Assembly: GCA_963632935.1 (NCBI GenBank)
Contig: CAVGWA010000009.1
Coordinates: 1 to 45,964, forward strand
Length of the DNA stretch: 45,964 nucleotides
Source: Coprosoma sp963632935
GTDB lineage: Bacteria > Bacillota_I > Bacilli_A > RF39 > UBA660
Direction: 5' to 3'
Positions 1-8,099 of the stretch are shown here, in pieces. The stretch's first letter is position 1. Each line of letters starts with the position of its first letter. A program made the translations under genes and the position numbers. Below the pieces are notes generated by a model. It saw only the letters and a program-made list of their open reading frames with translations, was not told where the DNA came from and did no database searches.

Positions 1-651
1 ATAGTTACGAGGGACTTTGTTTACTTATTTTTATCTTATGTTGCTTTATTTATAATTAGTGTTGGTACTTATATAGAAAATGGAAAAGTGGGTACTATTA
101 ATAGAGTGAATGGTCTATTACTTGTATGTTTCTTAGGAATTTATATGTATTCATTACTAGGTGATGCCAAAGGTAATATGAAGAAGGAAAAAACATCTAA
201 AGAGAAAGTAACAGTTAAAGAGATACTATTTATTATCATAGGACTAATTGCTATAGTGGGTGGTGGAGAGTTAGTTGTTAATAGTGCCACTGCTATCGCT
301 AAGATAATTGGTATAAGTGATAGTGTTATTGCCCTTACAGTAGTAGCGGTTGGAACATCTCTTCCTGAATTAGTAACTAGTGTAGTAGCTGCTAAGAAAG
401 GTGAAGATGATATTGCTATAGGAAATGTAATTGGTTCTAATATCTTTAATATTCTTATGATTTTAGGTGTTTCTTCAATAGTTAATCCTTTAACGATAAG
501 TTATAATTCTCTAATTGATATGATAGTAATGGTTATAGCAGGTATCTTAGTATATGTCTTTGCAATAAAAGACCAAAAGATCACTAGAACTAGAGGAATA
601 GTAATGTTGATATTATATTTTTCCTATGTAGGCTATTTATTAGTTAGATAA
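1..651 (+). CDS. Calcium/sodium antiporter (CaCA family, YrbG-like), 5' partial
   Basis: This is an integral membrane cation exchanger that moves Ca2+ against Na+ or H+. The frame is open from base 1, so the start lies left of the window; the GTG at 88 is internal. The visible part holds the second alpha-repeat, with the family signature AVGTSLPELVTSV around codons 115-127 followed by GNVIGSNIFNILMILG, the acidic and Asn residues that line the ion site. A charged cytoplasmic loop (KKEKTSKEK) separates the halves, as in YrbG. Further hydrophobic segments run to the C terminus. A terminator follows directly, so this is the last gene of its transcript. Base use is G/T-rich, unlike the A/C-rich genes after 3 kb. 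Family assignment is firm; the transported ion is inferred from the family. Confidence 0.9.
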   Translation: MVTRDFVYLFLSYVALFIISVGTYIENGKVGTINRVNGLLLVCFLGIYMYSLLGDAKGNMKKEKTSKEKVTVKEILFIIIGLIAIVGGGELVVNSATAIAKIIGISDSVIALTVVAVGTSLPELVTSVVAAKKGEDDIAIGNVIGSNIFNILMILGVSSIVNPLTISYNSLIDMIVMVIAGILVYVFAIKDQKITRTRGIVMLILYFSYVGYLLVR

Positions 652-681
652 TGGTTAGTTTAATAGACTAATCATTTTTTT
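651..681 (+). terminator. Intrinsic terminator after the antiporter gene
   Basis: Nine-base arms (651-659 and 667-675, one G-T pair) enclose a 7-base loop and run into seven T. The hairpin begins on the last base of the stop codon. Confidence 0.8.
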
Positions 682-687
682 ATATAT

Positions 688-791
688 AAGGAAAGTGGGT
701 TTAGATTGTTTCTAAACTAAAAAATTAGATTATTAAAATTAAACTCACATGTAACATATTACTATCACAGTATGGATATAGTACTTTCCTT
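688..791. other. 104-base inverted-repeat-bounded element, possible structured RNA or MITE
   Basis: A perfect 9-base inverted repeat (688-696 with 783-791) closes a non-coding stretch. Inside it 697-702 can pair with 741-746 (one G-U), 699-705 is perfectly complementary to 711-717, and TACT/AGTA can form a small hairpin near 760-772. The internal helices partly compete. It could be a small structured RNA, a miniature element with 9-base ends, or chance in AT-rich DNA. I see no known riboswitch core. Confidence 0.3.
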
Positions 792-848
792 CTTTATATA
801 ACACAATGATTTCCTTAATAATACGAGAAATATTAAAACTTTTCTCTT

Positions 849-860
849 TTTGAGTTTCGG
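849..860 (+). repeat. IS left terminal inverted repeat
   Basis: TTTGAGTTTCGG, the exact reverse complement of 2459-2470. The match does not extend further inward or outward. Confidence 0.75.
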
Positions 861-879
861 CAAAAATAATTCTTGACAT

Positions 880-918
880 AAAAAAGTGAATATGTATTTT
901 CTACAAATTCACTTTTTT
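880..918 (+). terminator. Hairpin with T-run upstream of the transposase
   Basis: Perfect 12-base arms (880-891, 907-918) with a 15-base loop; the right arm ends in six T. It lies inside the IS left end, where it would stop transcripts entering from the left before they reach the transposase gene. Confidence 0.6.
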
Positions 919-931
919 GCTCTAAAATAGG

Positions 932-1011
932 GTAAGCAACACCTAAATTTGATATAATTTTATTGGTATTATAATTATATATACTAAACAAAAACTTAGG
1001 AGGTTGCTTAC
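932..1011 (+). promoter_or_regulatory. Transposase promoter and RBS-sequestering inverted repeat
   Basis: Bases 932-940 (GTAAGCAAC) are an exact inverted repeat of 1003-1011, and after a short internal loop CCTAA (942-946) pairs with TTAGG (996-1000), covering most of the AGGAGG ribosome site. A promoter (TTGATA 949-954, TATAAT 970-975, 15-base spacer) lies between the arms. Transcripts from this promoter lack the left arm and leave the ribosome site free, while read-through from outside the IS carries both arms. This parallels protection against outside transcription known for IS10 and IS50. Confidence 0.55.
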
Positions 1012-2298
1012 ATGACTAATTATACTACAGAAACATATCAAACGAAAAGAGATATTTTAAATTTTTCACAAAAAATATCAATAGAAGTACGAAAACCAGT
1101 AATGAAAATGACAAAAGACATGATATATGGCATATTGGCTAGTAGAAATTGTCAATTAACTAAAATAGCATCTAGTTTAAAGGAAAAAGATACTACAAAA
1201 CTTGCTAATACGGTAGATAGACTATCAACAAATTTAAATAATTTGGATATAGAAGACAAAAAAATACTAATAAAAAATTATTATAAGGAAATAATGAAAT
1301 ATTTACCAGAGGATTCGGTTATAGTACTTAATGATGATACAGATATAAATAAAGAATATAGTAAAAAACTGGAAAATTTATGCACTGTTAGAGATGCAAG
1401 CAGTCAAATTGAAAGATATGTTAATGGTTACAAAGTATGCGAATATGCAGCATTAACGGAAAAAACAAAAACCCCAGTAAGTTTATATAGTAAGATATAC
1501 TCAACAGAAAGCGATAATTTTGTAAGTGAAAACGAGGAAACAAAACTGGGTGAGAAACAAGTAATATCTATACTAAAGCAATATAATAAAAAACCAATAT
1601 TTGTAAGAGATAGAGGTTATGACGCTAATGAGTTTTTGATAAATGATATTAAGAACGATATAAAATTTGTGACTAGATTAAAAGGAAATAGACACTTATT
1701 GTTTAAGGAAAAAAAGAGAATAGTAGAAAAGGTAGCCAAGGAAAGAAAAGGAAAAATAGTTACTAAACTTATATATCATGGTGAAAATAAAGAATGTAGT
1801 ATTAGTTATACAAAAGTAAAATTACCAACATATAAGGAGAAAGATATAACTTTGGTTACAATACATGGATTAAGTGGTGATGGTATTCCTATGATGCTAT
1901 TAACTAACTTAGATGTGAATGATAAAGCTAGTGCTGAACATATTGTTAGATTATATTTTTTAAGATGGAGAATAGAAGAATACTTTAAATCAAAGAAAAG
2001 CTTTAATTGGGAGAACTCTTTGCTTAGAACATTAGAATCTATGAATAATTTAAATTTATTTCTAACAATGGCTATGACGCATATTGCTATATTGGTAGAA
2101 AAGAAAGATAAAAATTTTCATAGCAATATTATACTTGAGAGAGCAAACTCCCTAAAAAAAGAGTATTTAGTATATCTATCAACAATGGCAACGGGTATAG
2201 TTGAAATATTAAAATATGCTAGAACTGGAATTAGAGATTGGTATACTAAAAAAGATAAAAATAAAGGGCAACTACAGTTTAAGTTAATATTGGAATAA
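1012..2298 (+). CDS. IS4-family DDE transposase
   Basis: This 428-residue enzyme cuts and joins the ends of its own IS. The DDE_Tnp_1 fold is recognisable: a candidate first Asp in VIVLNDDTDI, the second Asp in FVRDRGYDANEF, and the catalytic Glu within the IS4 Y-R-E-K signature, YFLRWRIEEYFKSKKSF, whose spacing (Y-2-R-3-E-6-K) is exact. Length is normal for IS4 enzymes, and no frameshift or premature stop is seen, so it may be active. The ATG is preceded by AGGAGG 8 bases upstream, but that site can be hidden in a hairpin with sequence near the IS left end. Codon use is A-rich. Confidence 0.9.
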   Translation: MTNYTTETYQTKRDILNFSQKISIEVRKPVMKMTKDMIYGILASRNCQLTKIASSLKEKDTTKLANTVDRLSTNLNNLDIEDKKILIKNYYKEIMKYLPEDSVIVLNDDTDINKEYSKKLENLCTVRDASSQIERYVNGYKVCEYAALTEKTKTPVSLYSKIYSTESDNFVSENEETKLGEKQVISILKQYNKKPIFVRDRGYDANEFLINDIKNDIKFVTRLKGNRHLLFKEKKRIVEKVAKERKGKIVTKLIYHGENKECSISYTKVKLPTYKEKDITLVTIHGLSGDGIPMMLLTNLDVNDKASAEHIVRLYFLRWRIEEYFKSKKSFNWENSLLRTLESMNNLNLFLTMAMTHIAILVEKKDKNFHSNIILERANSLKKEYLVYLSTMATGIVEILKYARTGIRDWYTKKDKNKGQLQFKLILE

Positions 2299-2327
2299 CA
2301 TATAATCTAATTTTATCTATGAAAAAA

Positions 2328-2347
2328 AGAACATGGTGACATGTTCT
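2328..2347 (-). terminator. Minus-strand terminator behind the transposase
   Basis: AGAACATG (2328-2335), a 4-base loop and CATGTTCT (2340-2347) form a perfect 8-base stem. The T-run is on the minus strand (A at 2322-2328), so it would stop antisense transcription entering the IS from the right. It is weak in the plus direction. Confidence 0.55.
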
Positions 2348-2408
2348 AAATTGGCGTGTTTTAAAATGAATATTTATAATTAATTTATTATTTTTTCTAA
2401 TTAATGTG

Positions 2409-2552
2409 ATGAAATTAAAAAGATTTACTGCTTTATCTAATAGTTATTTAGAAAAAAACCGAAACTCAAATCAAGTTATAGATGACAAAGAATATTTTTT
2501 TAGATATAATGACTATGATGATTTTGACATTTTAAAAAGGAGAAAATACTAA
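2409..2552 (+). pseudogene. 47-codon reading frame created across the IS right end
   Basis: The frame starts with an ATG inside the IS end and continues past the terminal repeat to a stop two bases before the next gene. The part outside the IS (from about codon 21, QVIDDKEYFFRYNDYDDFDI) is probably the 3' tail of a gene cut by the insertion. I do not recognise it. Given the following prophage scrap, an upstream phage gene is possible but unproven. No convincing ribosome site precedes the ATG. Confidence 0.4.
2459..2470 (-). repeat. IS right terminal inverted repeat
   Basis: CCGAAACTCAAA, exact reverse complement of the left end at 849-860. Confidence 0.75.
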
Positions 2553-2553
2553 G

Positions 2554-2790
2554 ATGAGTGAAATAGAAGAAAAATTAAGAAAGAAATTAAAAGAATATAC
2601 TTTTGATTATGCAGAGAACAATATTGATGGTGTTATGCATTTACTTGATACAGAGGAAGATATGCAGAAAATGTATGATTATATAGTTGATAATAATATT
2701 ACTGACACAGATGATATTTACGAATATGGATTTGAACTATGTGATGACATAGAAGATTTTGCAGGATTAGAAGAAGATGAAGATGAATAA
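2554..2790 (+). CDS. Small acidic protein of unknown function, probably phage-derived
   Basis: A 78-residue soluble protein with no signal or membrane segment. It opens with a basic, probably helical stretch (EKLRKKLKEY) and ends in a strongly acidic tail (GLEEDEDE). AAAAGGAG lies about 7 bases before the ATG. It stands between an IS-truncated frame and a truncated phage prohead protease, so it is most likely part of the same prophage remnant, where small open frames often sit near the portal and protease genes. I do not recognise a family, and whether it is still expressed is unknown. Confidence 0.55.
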   Translation: MSEIEEKLRKKLKEYTFDYAENNIDGVMHLLDTEEDMQKMYDYIVDNNITDTDDIYEYGFELCDDIEDFAGLEEDEDE

Positions 2791-2837
2791 AAGCACTTGA
2801 AAGAGTGTTTTTATTTTGAAGGAAGGATATGTTAAAA

Positions 2838-3020
2838 ATGAAAGAAAAGGTAATTAGAAAATTAGATATGCAATTTAGGGCAGAAACTACTGAAGATGAA
2901 AAGATGGAAATAAAAGGTTATGCAGTAGTTTTTAATAGCCATGAAACTTACGGATATACTGAAATTATATCAAAGAGTGCATTAGATAATGCAAAGAGTT
3001 TTAGTTCTATGCCATCTTAA
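2838..3020 (+). pseudogene. Truncated HK97-type phage prohead protease (N-terminal fragment)
   Basis: About 60 residues match the start of the prohead serine protease family (PF04586): a short basic strand (KVIRKLDMQFRAE), the hallmark EIKGYAVVFNSHET and the EIISKSALDNA motif that precedes the catalytic core. Full-length proteases are about 180-220 residues; the catalytic His and Ser are absent because the frame stops soon after ALDNA. The ATG at 2838 is preferred over 2829 because GGAAGGA lies 10 bases before it. The downstream capsid genes are gone and the chromosomal gene ung begins within 70 bases, so the break marks one edge of a mostly deleted prophage. Confidence 0.75.
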
Positions 3021-3089
3021 ATTAACAAAACAAAATACCTTTATAAAAAAATAAAAAAATGATACAATATTACCCAAGGAATGATGTAT

Positions 3090-3755
3090 ATGATTAATAA
3101 AAAATGGGATATAATCTTAAAAGATGAAATGGAAAAACCATATTTCAAAAAACTAGGTGTATTTGTAAAAAACGAATATAATAAAAAAACAATATATCCA
3201 GAATATAAAAATATATTTAATGCCTTAAGATACACAGATTATGATGAAGTAAAAGTAGTGATTTTAGGCCAAGACCCATACCATGGACCCAATGAAGCTC
3301 ACGGACTATCATTTTCAGTAGAAAAAAATGTAAAAAGGCCACCATCATTAGATAACATTTTTAAAGAACTAAAAACAGATTTAAACATAACAAGAACAAA
3401 CAATAACTTAACTGACTGGGCTAAACAAGGAGTGTTTTTACTAAATTCAATAATGACAGTTGTTAAAGATACCCCACTTGCCCACAAAGATAAAGGTTGG
3501 GAAACATTCACAGATGAATTGATAAAATTATTAAATGAAAGAGAAAAACCAATAGTATTTATCTTATGGGGGGGATATGCCAGAAGTAAAAAAACATTAA
3601 TAACTAACAAAAATCACTACATCATAGAATCACCACATCCATCCCCACTATCCGCATATCGAGGTTTCTTTGGAAGTAAACCATTTTCTAAAACAAACAA
3701 CTTTTTAATTAAAAACGGTATGAACCCAATAAAATGGGGTGATAATAATGAATGA
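3090..3755 (+). CDS. ung: Uracil-DNA glycosylase
   Basis: The enzyme removes uracil from DNA as the first step of base-excision repair. Family 1 motifs are complete: the water-activating loop GQDPYHGP (near residue 60), FLLNSIMTV, the strand ending FILWGGYA, and the DNA-intercalating loop HPSPLSAYRGF near residue 183. Length (221 aa) is normal. ATG codons at 3081, 3084 and 3090 are possible; 3090 is chosen because AAGGA (3076-3080) is correctly spaced for it. The 3' end overlaps tilS by 8 bases, so the two are co-transcribed and probably continue into ftsH. A weak -10 (TACAAT, 3063-3068) precedes it. From this gene the sense strand becomes A/C-rich. Confidence 0.95.
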   Translation: MINKKWDIILKDEMEKPYFKKLGVFVKNEYNKKTIYPEYKNIFNALRYTDYDEVKVVILGQDPYHGPNEAHGLSFSVEKNVKRPPSLDNIFKELKTDLNITRTNNNLTDWAKQGVFLLNSIMTVVKDTPLAHKDKGWETFTDELIKLLNEREKPIVFILWGGYARSKKTLITNKNHYIIESPHPSPLSAYRGFFGSKPFSKTNNFLIKNGMNPIKWGDNNE

Positions 3756-5049
3756 CATATTAAAAGATATAAAAAACCAAATAAAAGAAAATGAAACAAT
3801 AGTAGTAGCTTGCTCTGGTGGACCAGATTCCATGGCTTTATTATCACTATTTATAAATCAAAACATAAAAGTAATATGTGCTCATGTTAATCACAAATTA
3901 AGAAAAGAAAGTGAAAAAGAAGCTCAAATGGTAAAAAACTTCTGTAAAGTAAACAAAATACCATTTGAATATATGGAAATAAAAGACTACAAAGGAAACA
4001 CCGAAAATTATGCAAGAAAAAAAAGATACCAATTCTTCGAAACACTAATAAAAAAACATAAAGCATCATATTTATTAACAGCTCATCACGGAGATGACCT
4101 AACCGAAACAATATTAATGAGATTAATTAGAGGCTCAAGTCTAAAAGGATATGCTGGATTCCAAAAATTAACCGAAAAAACAGGCTACAAAATATATCGC
4201 CCATTAATCATAAAAACAAAAGAAGAAATATTAAATTACGTAAAAGAAAACAAAATACCATATGCGGTAGATAAAACAAACGAAACAGATGACTATACAA
4301 GAAATAGAATGAGAAAATACATCCTTCCACATTTAAAAAAGGAAAATAAAAATGTTCATTTAAAATTTTTAAAATTTAATGAAAAAATAAATGAAACAGA
4401 AAACTATTTTCAAAAACTAATAGAAAAAAAGATAAAGGAAATTTATAAAAATAAAGTATTAAATATAGATAAATTAAAAAAAGAAGACCCATTAATACAA
4501 AAAAAAATAATAAACTATATTTTAAATGATGAATATCAAAGCGATATAACAAAAATAACAGATAAACACATAAATCAAATATTAAAAATATCAGCCTCAT
4601 CAAAACCAAATCAAAAAATATACTTGCCCAATAAAAAGATATTTCAAAAACAATATGCAAAAGCCTTTATAAAAGAAGAAAAAAAAGAAAAAACATATAA
4701 CTATATTTTAAAAGATAAAGTAATTTTACCATCAAACCACAAAATAGAAATAATAAAAAACACAAATGACACTTCAAATTTTATAACAAAGCTAAATACA
4801 AAAGAAATAGAAATGCCACTTCACATTAGAACAAAACAAAATGGAGATAAAATAACATTAAAAGGCTTAAACAAGCAAAAAAAACTAAAAGACATTTTCA
4901 TAAACGAAAAAATACCACAAGAAAAAAGAAACACATGGCCAGTTTTAACTGACAGTAAAGGCCAAATTATTTGGCTTCCCGGCTTAAAAAAAAGCAAATT
5001 TGATAAATCAAATAGCGAAAACTATGATATAATAATTAGGTATCTTTAG
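3748..5049 (+). CDS. tilS: tRNA(Ile)-lysidine synthetase
   Basis: TilS attaches lysine to C34 of the CAU-anticodon tRNA-Ile so that it reads AUA instead of AUG, which is essential in a genome as AUA-rich as this one. The N-type ATP pyrophosphatase loop SGGPDS is at residues 22-27, followed by AHVNHKLR and TAHHGDD in the catalytic domain. The C-terminal part with KTRQNGDKI-like text (residues near 365) is the tRNA-binding TilS_C region. Length is 433 aa. ATG 3748 is preferred over the in-frame GTG 3739 because GGGGTG (3736-3741) precedes it correctly. In many Bacilli hpt lies between tilS and ftsH; here it is missing and ftsH follows after 14 bases. Confidence 0.93.
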   Translation: MNDILKDIKNQIKENETIVVACSGGPDSMALLSLFINQNIKVICAHVNHKLRKESEKEAQMVKNFCKVNKIPFEYMEIKDYKGNTENYARKKRYQFFETLIKKHKASYLLTAHHGDDLTETILMRLIRGSSLKGYAGFQKLTEKTGYKIYRPLIIKTKEEILNYVKENKIPYAVDKTNETDDYTRNRMRKYILPHLKKENKNVHLKFLKFNEKINETENYFQKLIEKKIKEIYKNKVLNIDKLKKEDPLIQKKIINYILNDEYQSDITKITDKHINQILKISASSKPNQKIYLPNKKIFQKQYAKAFIKEEKKEKTYNYILKDKVILPSNHKIEIIKNTNDTSNFITKLNTKEIEMPLHIRTKQNGDKITLKGLNKQKKLKDIFINEKIPQEKRNTWPVLTDSKGQIIWLPGLKKSKFDKSNSENYDIIIRYL

Positions 5050-5063
5050 AAAGGAAGTTTTTA

Positions 5064-7076
5064 ATGAATAAAAAAGTTGTAAAAAGAGGAATGATTCCTT
5101 ATGTATTTCTAGCACTTTTCTTATTTTGTATGTATGTGCTAGTAGGCACAATGAATACAAAAGTAAATGAAATGACTTACGGTGAATTCATGAAAGCCGT
5201 TAGTAAAAAAGAAGTACAATCAATAGTTGTAGTGCCAAATAGCCAGTCAAGCGTATACACAATAAAAGGCAAGTTAAAAGATTATAGTTCAAATGAAACA
5301 TTCGCTTTTAATATGCCACTTACCAATGAAACAATGGTAAAACTATTAAACGCTGAAGAAAAAGCTGGATTTAAATTAACAACCCAAACAGATCCAAGCT
5401 CAAGCCCATTTTTACTATTTGTAGTAAACGTATTACCAATGGTAATTATTGTAGGATCAGCATTCTACTTCATTACAAGACAAATGGGAACAGGAAATAA
5501 ATCAATGGACTTCGGTCGTTCAAAAGCACGTCTAAGTGGAGGAGAAACAAAAGTAACCTTCAAAGACGTAGCTGGACTCGATGAAGAAAAAGAAGAAATG
5601 TCAGAATTAATCGACTTCTTAAAAGCCCCTAAAAAATTTCAAAAAATGGGAGCAAGAATTCCAAAAGGTGTCTTATTAGTAGGCCCTCCAGGAACAGGTA
5701 AAACCCTACTAGCAAAAGCCGTAGCCGGCGAAGCAAATGTACCATTTTACTTTATAAGTGGTTCAGAATTTGTTGAATTATTCGTAGGTGTTGGAGCCTC
5801 TCGTGTAAGAGATATGTTTAAACAAGCAAAACAAAGTGCTCCTTGTCTAGTATTCATCGATGAAATAGATGCCGTAGGTCGCCAAAGAGGAGCTGGACTT
5901 GGTGGCGGACACGATGAAAGAGAACAAACATTAAACCAATTACTAACTGAAATGGATGGATTTGGTGCAAATGAAGGAATCATTATCATCGCCGCAACAA
6001 ATAGACCAGACGTATTAGACCCAGCTTTATTAAGACCAGGACGTTTCGATAGACAAGTAACAGTTAACTACCCTGATGCAAAAGGAAGAGAAGAAATTCT
6101 AAGTGTTCATGCTAAAGGCAAAACATTCGCCCCAAATGTAACACTTTCAAACATCGCAAAACGTACAGTTGGATTTAGTGGTGCCGATCTAGAAAATCTA
6201 TTAAACGAAGCTGCTCTACTTGCAGTACGTCGTAATAAAAAAACAATAACAATGGCTGAAATTGATGAAGCTCATGACAGAGTTCTAATGGGACCAGCTA
6301 AAAAAAGTCATAAATATACAGATAAAGAAAAACGCACAGTCGCATATCATGAAGCCGGACATGCCGTTGTCGGTATTAAATTAGATGGAGCAAACGACGT
6401 TCAAAAAATAACAATTATTCCAAGAGGACAAGCTGGTGGATATAATCTAATGTTACCAAAAGAAGAAACATACTTAAGAACTAAAAATGACTTATTAGAT
6501 TCAATTAGTGGTTTCTTAGGTGGACGTGTTGCCGAAGAAATAATGTTCAAAGAAGTAACAACAGGAGCTCAAAATGATTTTGAAAAAGCAACAAAAATAG
6601 CACGTGCCATGGTTACTGAATATGGAATGAGTGATCTAGGACCAATTCAATTTGAAGAACAACAATCAAGCGTATTCTTAGGAAGAGATTATAATAAAGC
6701 TCAAAACTTCTCACATGAAGTCGCAAAACAAATTGATGAGGAAGTTCATAAAATAATTATGAAACAATATGAAATAACTAAGAAAATAATTAGTGAAAAT
6801 ATGGATTTATTAAAATTAATCGCTGAAACATTGTTAGAACACGAAACAATCACAAAAGAACAAATCGAATATTTAGTTAAAAATGGTAAAATGCCAGATG
6901 AAGATGAAAAACCAACTGAAGAAATTAAAAAAAGTGAAAAAAAGCCTGAAATAAAAGTAGCTAAATTAGAAGATTTATCCCTAGAAGATCTTCAAGATAT
7001 AGCTCATGAAGAAGGAATAAAAGATTATAAAAAATTAACTAAAAAACAATTGATTGATAAACTAAATGAAAAATAA
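5064..7076 (+). CDS. ftsH: ATP-dependent zinc metalloprotease FtsH with an extra C-terminal SAP/Rho_N-like module
   Basis: A membrane-anchored AAA+ protease that extracts and degrades misfolded membrane proteins and short-lived regulators. Order: transmembrane helix near residues 12-30, extracytoplasmic FtsH_ext domain, second helix near 113-137, AAA domain with Walker A GPPGTGKT (about 207), Walker B CLVFIDEID, SRH ATNRPDVLDPALLRPGRFD, then the M41 domain with zinc motif HEAGH (about 430). Residues from about 630 to the end (LEDLSLEDLQDIAHEEGI onward, ending KLTKKQLIDKL) form a helix-extended-loop-helix motif like SAP or Rho N-terminal domains, joined by a Lys/Glu/Pro linker. Standard FtsH ends in a disordered tail instead. 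It ends the ung-tilS-ftsH operon. Confidence 0.96.
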   Translation: MNKKVVKRGMIPYVFLALFLFCMYVLVGTMNTKVNEMTYGEFMKAVSKKEVQSIVVVPNSQSSVYTIKGKLKDYSSNETFAFNMPLTNETMVKLLNAEEKAGFKLTTQTDPSSSPFLLFVVNVLPMVIIVGSAFYFITRQMGTGNKSMDFGRSKARLSGGETKVTFKDVAGLDEEKEEMSELIDFLKAPKKFQKMGARIPKGVLLVGPPGTGKTLLAKAVAGEANVPFYFISGSEFVELFVGVGASRVRDMFKQAKQSAPCLVFIDEIDAVGRQRGAGLGGGHDEREQTLNQLLTEMDGFGANEGIIIIAATNRPDVLDPALLRPGRFDRQVTVNYPDAKGREEILSVHAKGKTFAPNVTLSNIAKRTVGFSGADLENLLNEAALLAVRRNKKTITMAEIDEAHDRVLMGPAKKSHKYTDKEKRTVAYHEAGHAVVGIKLDGANDVQKITIIPRGQAGGYNLMLPKEETYLRTKNDLLDSISGFLGGRVAEEIMFKEVTTGAQNDFEKATKIARAMVTEYGMSDLGPIQFEEQQSSVFLGRDYNKAQNFSHEVAKQIDEEVHKIIMKQYEITKKIISENMDLLKLIAETLLEHETITKEQIEYLVKNGKMPDEDEKPTEEIKKSEKKPEIKVAKLEDLSLEDLQDIAHEEGIKDYKKLTKKQLIDKLNEK

Positions 7077-7103
7077 CTTTCCACATTAGGAAAGTTTTTT
7101 TGT
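7075..7103 (+). terminator. Terminator after ftsH
   Basis: AACTTTCC (7075-7082), a 6-base loop and GGAAAGTT (7089-7096) followed by a T-run. Confidence 0.85.
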
Positions 7104-7152
7104 GTAAACAAAAAACATAATAAAAAATATAAATAGAAAGAAGAAAGATAAA

Positions 7153-8085
7153 ATGAATTATACATTTAATGAATTAACAGAAATGTGGTTAAAAACCAAA
7201 ACAGAAATAAAGAAACAATCAAAATTTAATTATCAAAATATGATATCAAATCATATTAATAAAAATTTAGGGCATATAAAAATATCAAAATTAACTAAAG
7301 AAAATATAGAAAATCTTTTTAAAAATTTTAAAAAAAAAGGAATGGCTATTTCAACGCAAATAAAACTGATGTATATAATAAAAGCAACAATTAATTATGC
7401 TTATGATAATGGATATATAAATAAATATTTAAATTTAAAAGAAATCAAATTTAAAAATAGAAAAACACCTATATTTATATTATCAAAAAAGCAACAAATA
7501 ATATTGGAAAGAAAACTAACAACTAATTTAAATATTAGAAAGATATGCTTACTTTTATGTTTATATACTGGTCTTAGATTAGGAGAAATAAGTGGTTTAA
7601 AATGGAGTGATATTGATTTTAATAATAATTGCTTAACCGTCAAAAGAACAATAGAAAGAATAAAAAATTCAAATAAAAATGCAACAAAAAAAACAATTTT
7701 AATTGCTAGTAGTCCAAAAAGTAATACTTCTAACAGAACAGTACCAATTCCAAACTTTTTAATTCAATATTTATTAAAATTTAAAGGAAATGATAAAAAT
7801 TATCTTTTGACCAATAGTGAAAAAATGTATGATCCTAGATTATTTCAACGTTTTTATCATAGATTATTAAATTCATGTGGAATTGCAAAAAATAAATTTC
7901 ATACAACAAGACACACCTTTTCAACAAGAGCAATTGAATCAAAAATGGACGTAAAAACATTAAGTGAAGTACTTGGACATGCATCAATCGAAATAACACT
8001 CAAACTTTATGTACATCCGTCTTGCGAACTAAAAAAATCTTCCATAGAAAATTTAGTTGCTTTCATGTCTAAAACAAATAACTAA
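7153..8085 (+). CDS. Tyrosine-type site-specific recombinase (phage integrase family)
   Basis: A 310-residue DNA strand-exchange enzyme. The N-terminal SAM-like core-binding domain covers roughly residues 1-105, and the catalytic domain carries the full set: Arg in TGLRLGEISGLKWSDID (about 143), H-x-x-R in HTTRHTF (about 255), His in LGHASI, and the nucleophile Tyr in ITLKLYVHP (about 284). It looks intact. No AT-rich excisionase gene, phage structural genes or tRNA lie next to it, so it is either the last survivor of an integrated element or a chromosomal recombinase acting elsewhere. A 10-base direct repeat (8014-8023 in its 3' end and 8090-8099 just after it) is the only att-like feature. 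The codons are strongly AT-rich, consistent with long residence or a similar host. Confidence 0.88.
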   Translation: MNYTFNELTEMWLKTKTEIKKQSKFNYQNMISNHINKNLGHIKISKLTKENIENLFKNFKKKGMAISTQIKLMYIIKATINYAYDNGYINKYLNLKEIKFKNRKTPIFILSKKQQIILERKLTTNLNIRKICLLLCLYTGLRLGEISGLKWSDIDFNNNCLTVKRTIERIKNSNKNATKKTILIASSPKSNTSNRTVPIPNFLIQYLLKFKGNDKNYLLTNSEKMYDPRLFQRFYHRLLNSCGIAKNKFHTTRHTFSTRAIESKMDVKTLSEVLGHASIEITLKLYVHPSCELKKSSIENLVAFMSKTNN

Positions 8086-8099
8086 AACGCATCCGTCTT
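8014..8099 (+). repeat. 10-base direct repeat at the recombinase 3' end, with an adjacent 8-base inverted repeat
   Basis: CATCCGTCTT occurs at 8014-8023 and 8090-8099. A perfect inverted repeat, TCTTTGAA/TTCAAAGA (8096-8103 with 8110-8117), overlaps the second copy. Such a GC-richer motif is unusual in this DNA and could be a recombinase site or a remnant of a duplicated end, but both copies are short. Confidence 0.35.

Larger units (their letters stand above)
849..2470 (+). mobile_element. Complete IS4-type insertion sequence, about 1.62 kb
   Basis: Perfect 12-base terminal inverted repeats (849-860 and 2459-2470) bracket one full-length DDE transposase gene. Size and layout fit the IS4 group. 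I could not find a matching target duplication next to the repeats, so the outer ends may be off by a few bases or a flank has been rearranged. The right end sits in a phage-derived region; the left flank is non-coding. Hairpins on both sides of the gene look like shields against outside transcription. Confidence 0.8.
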
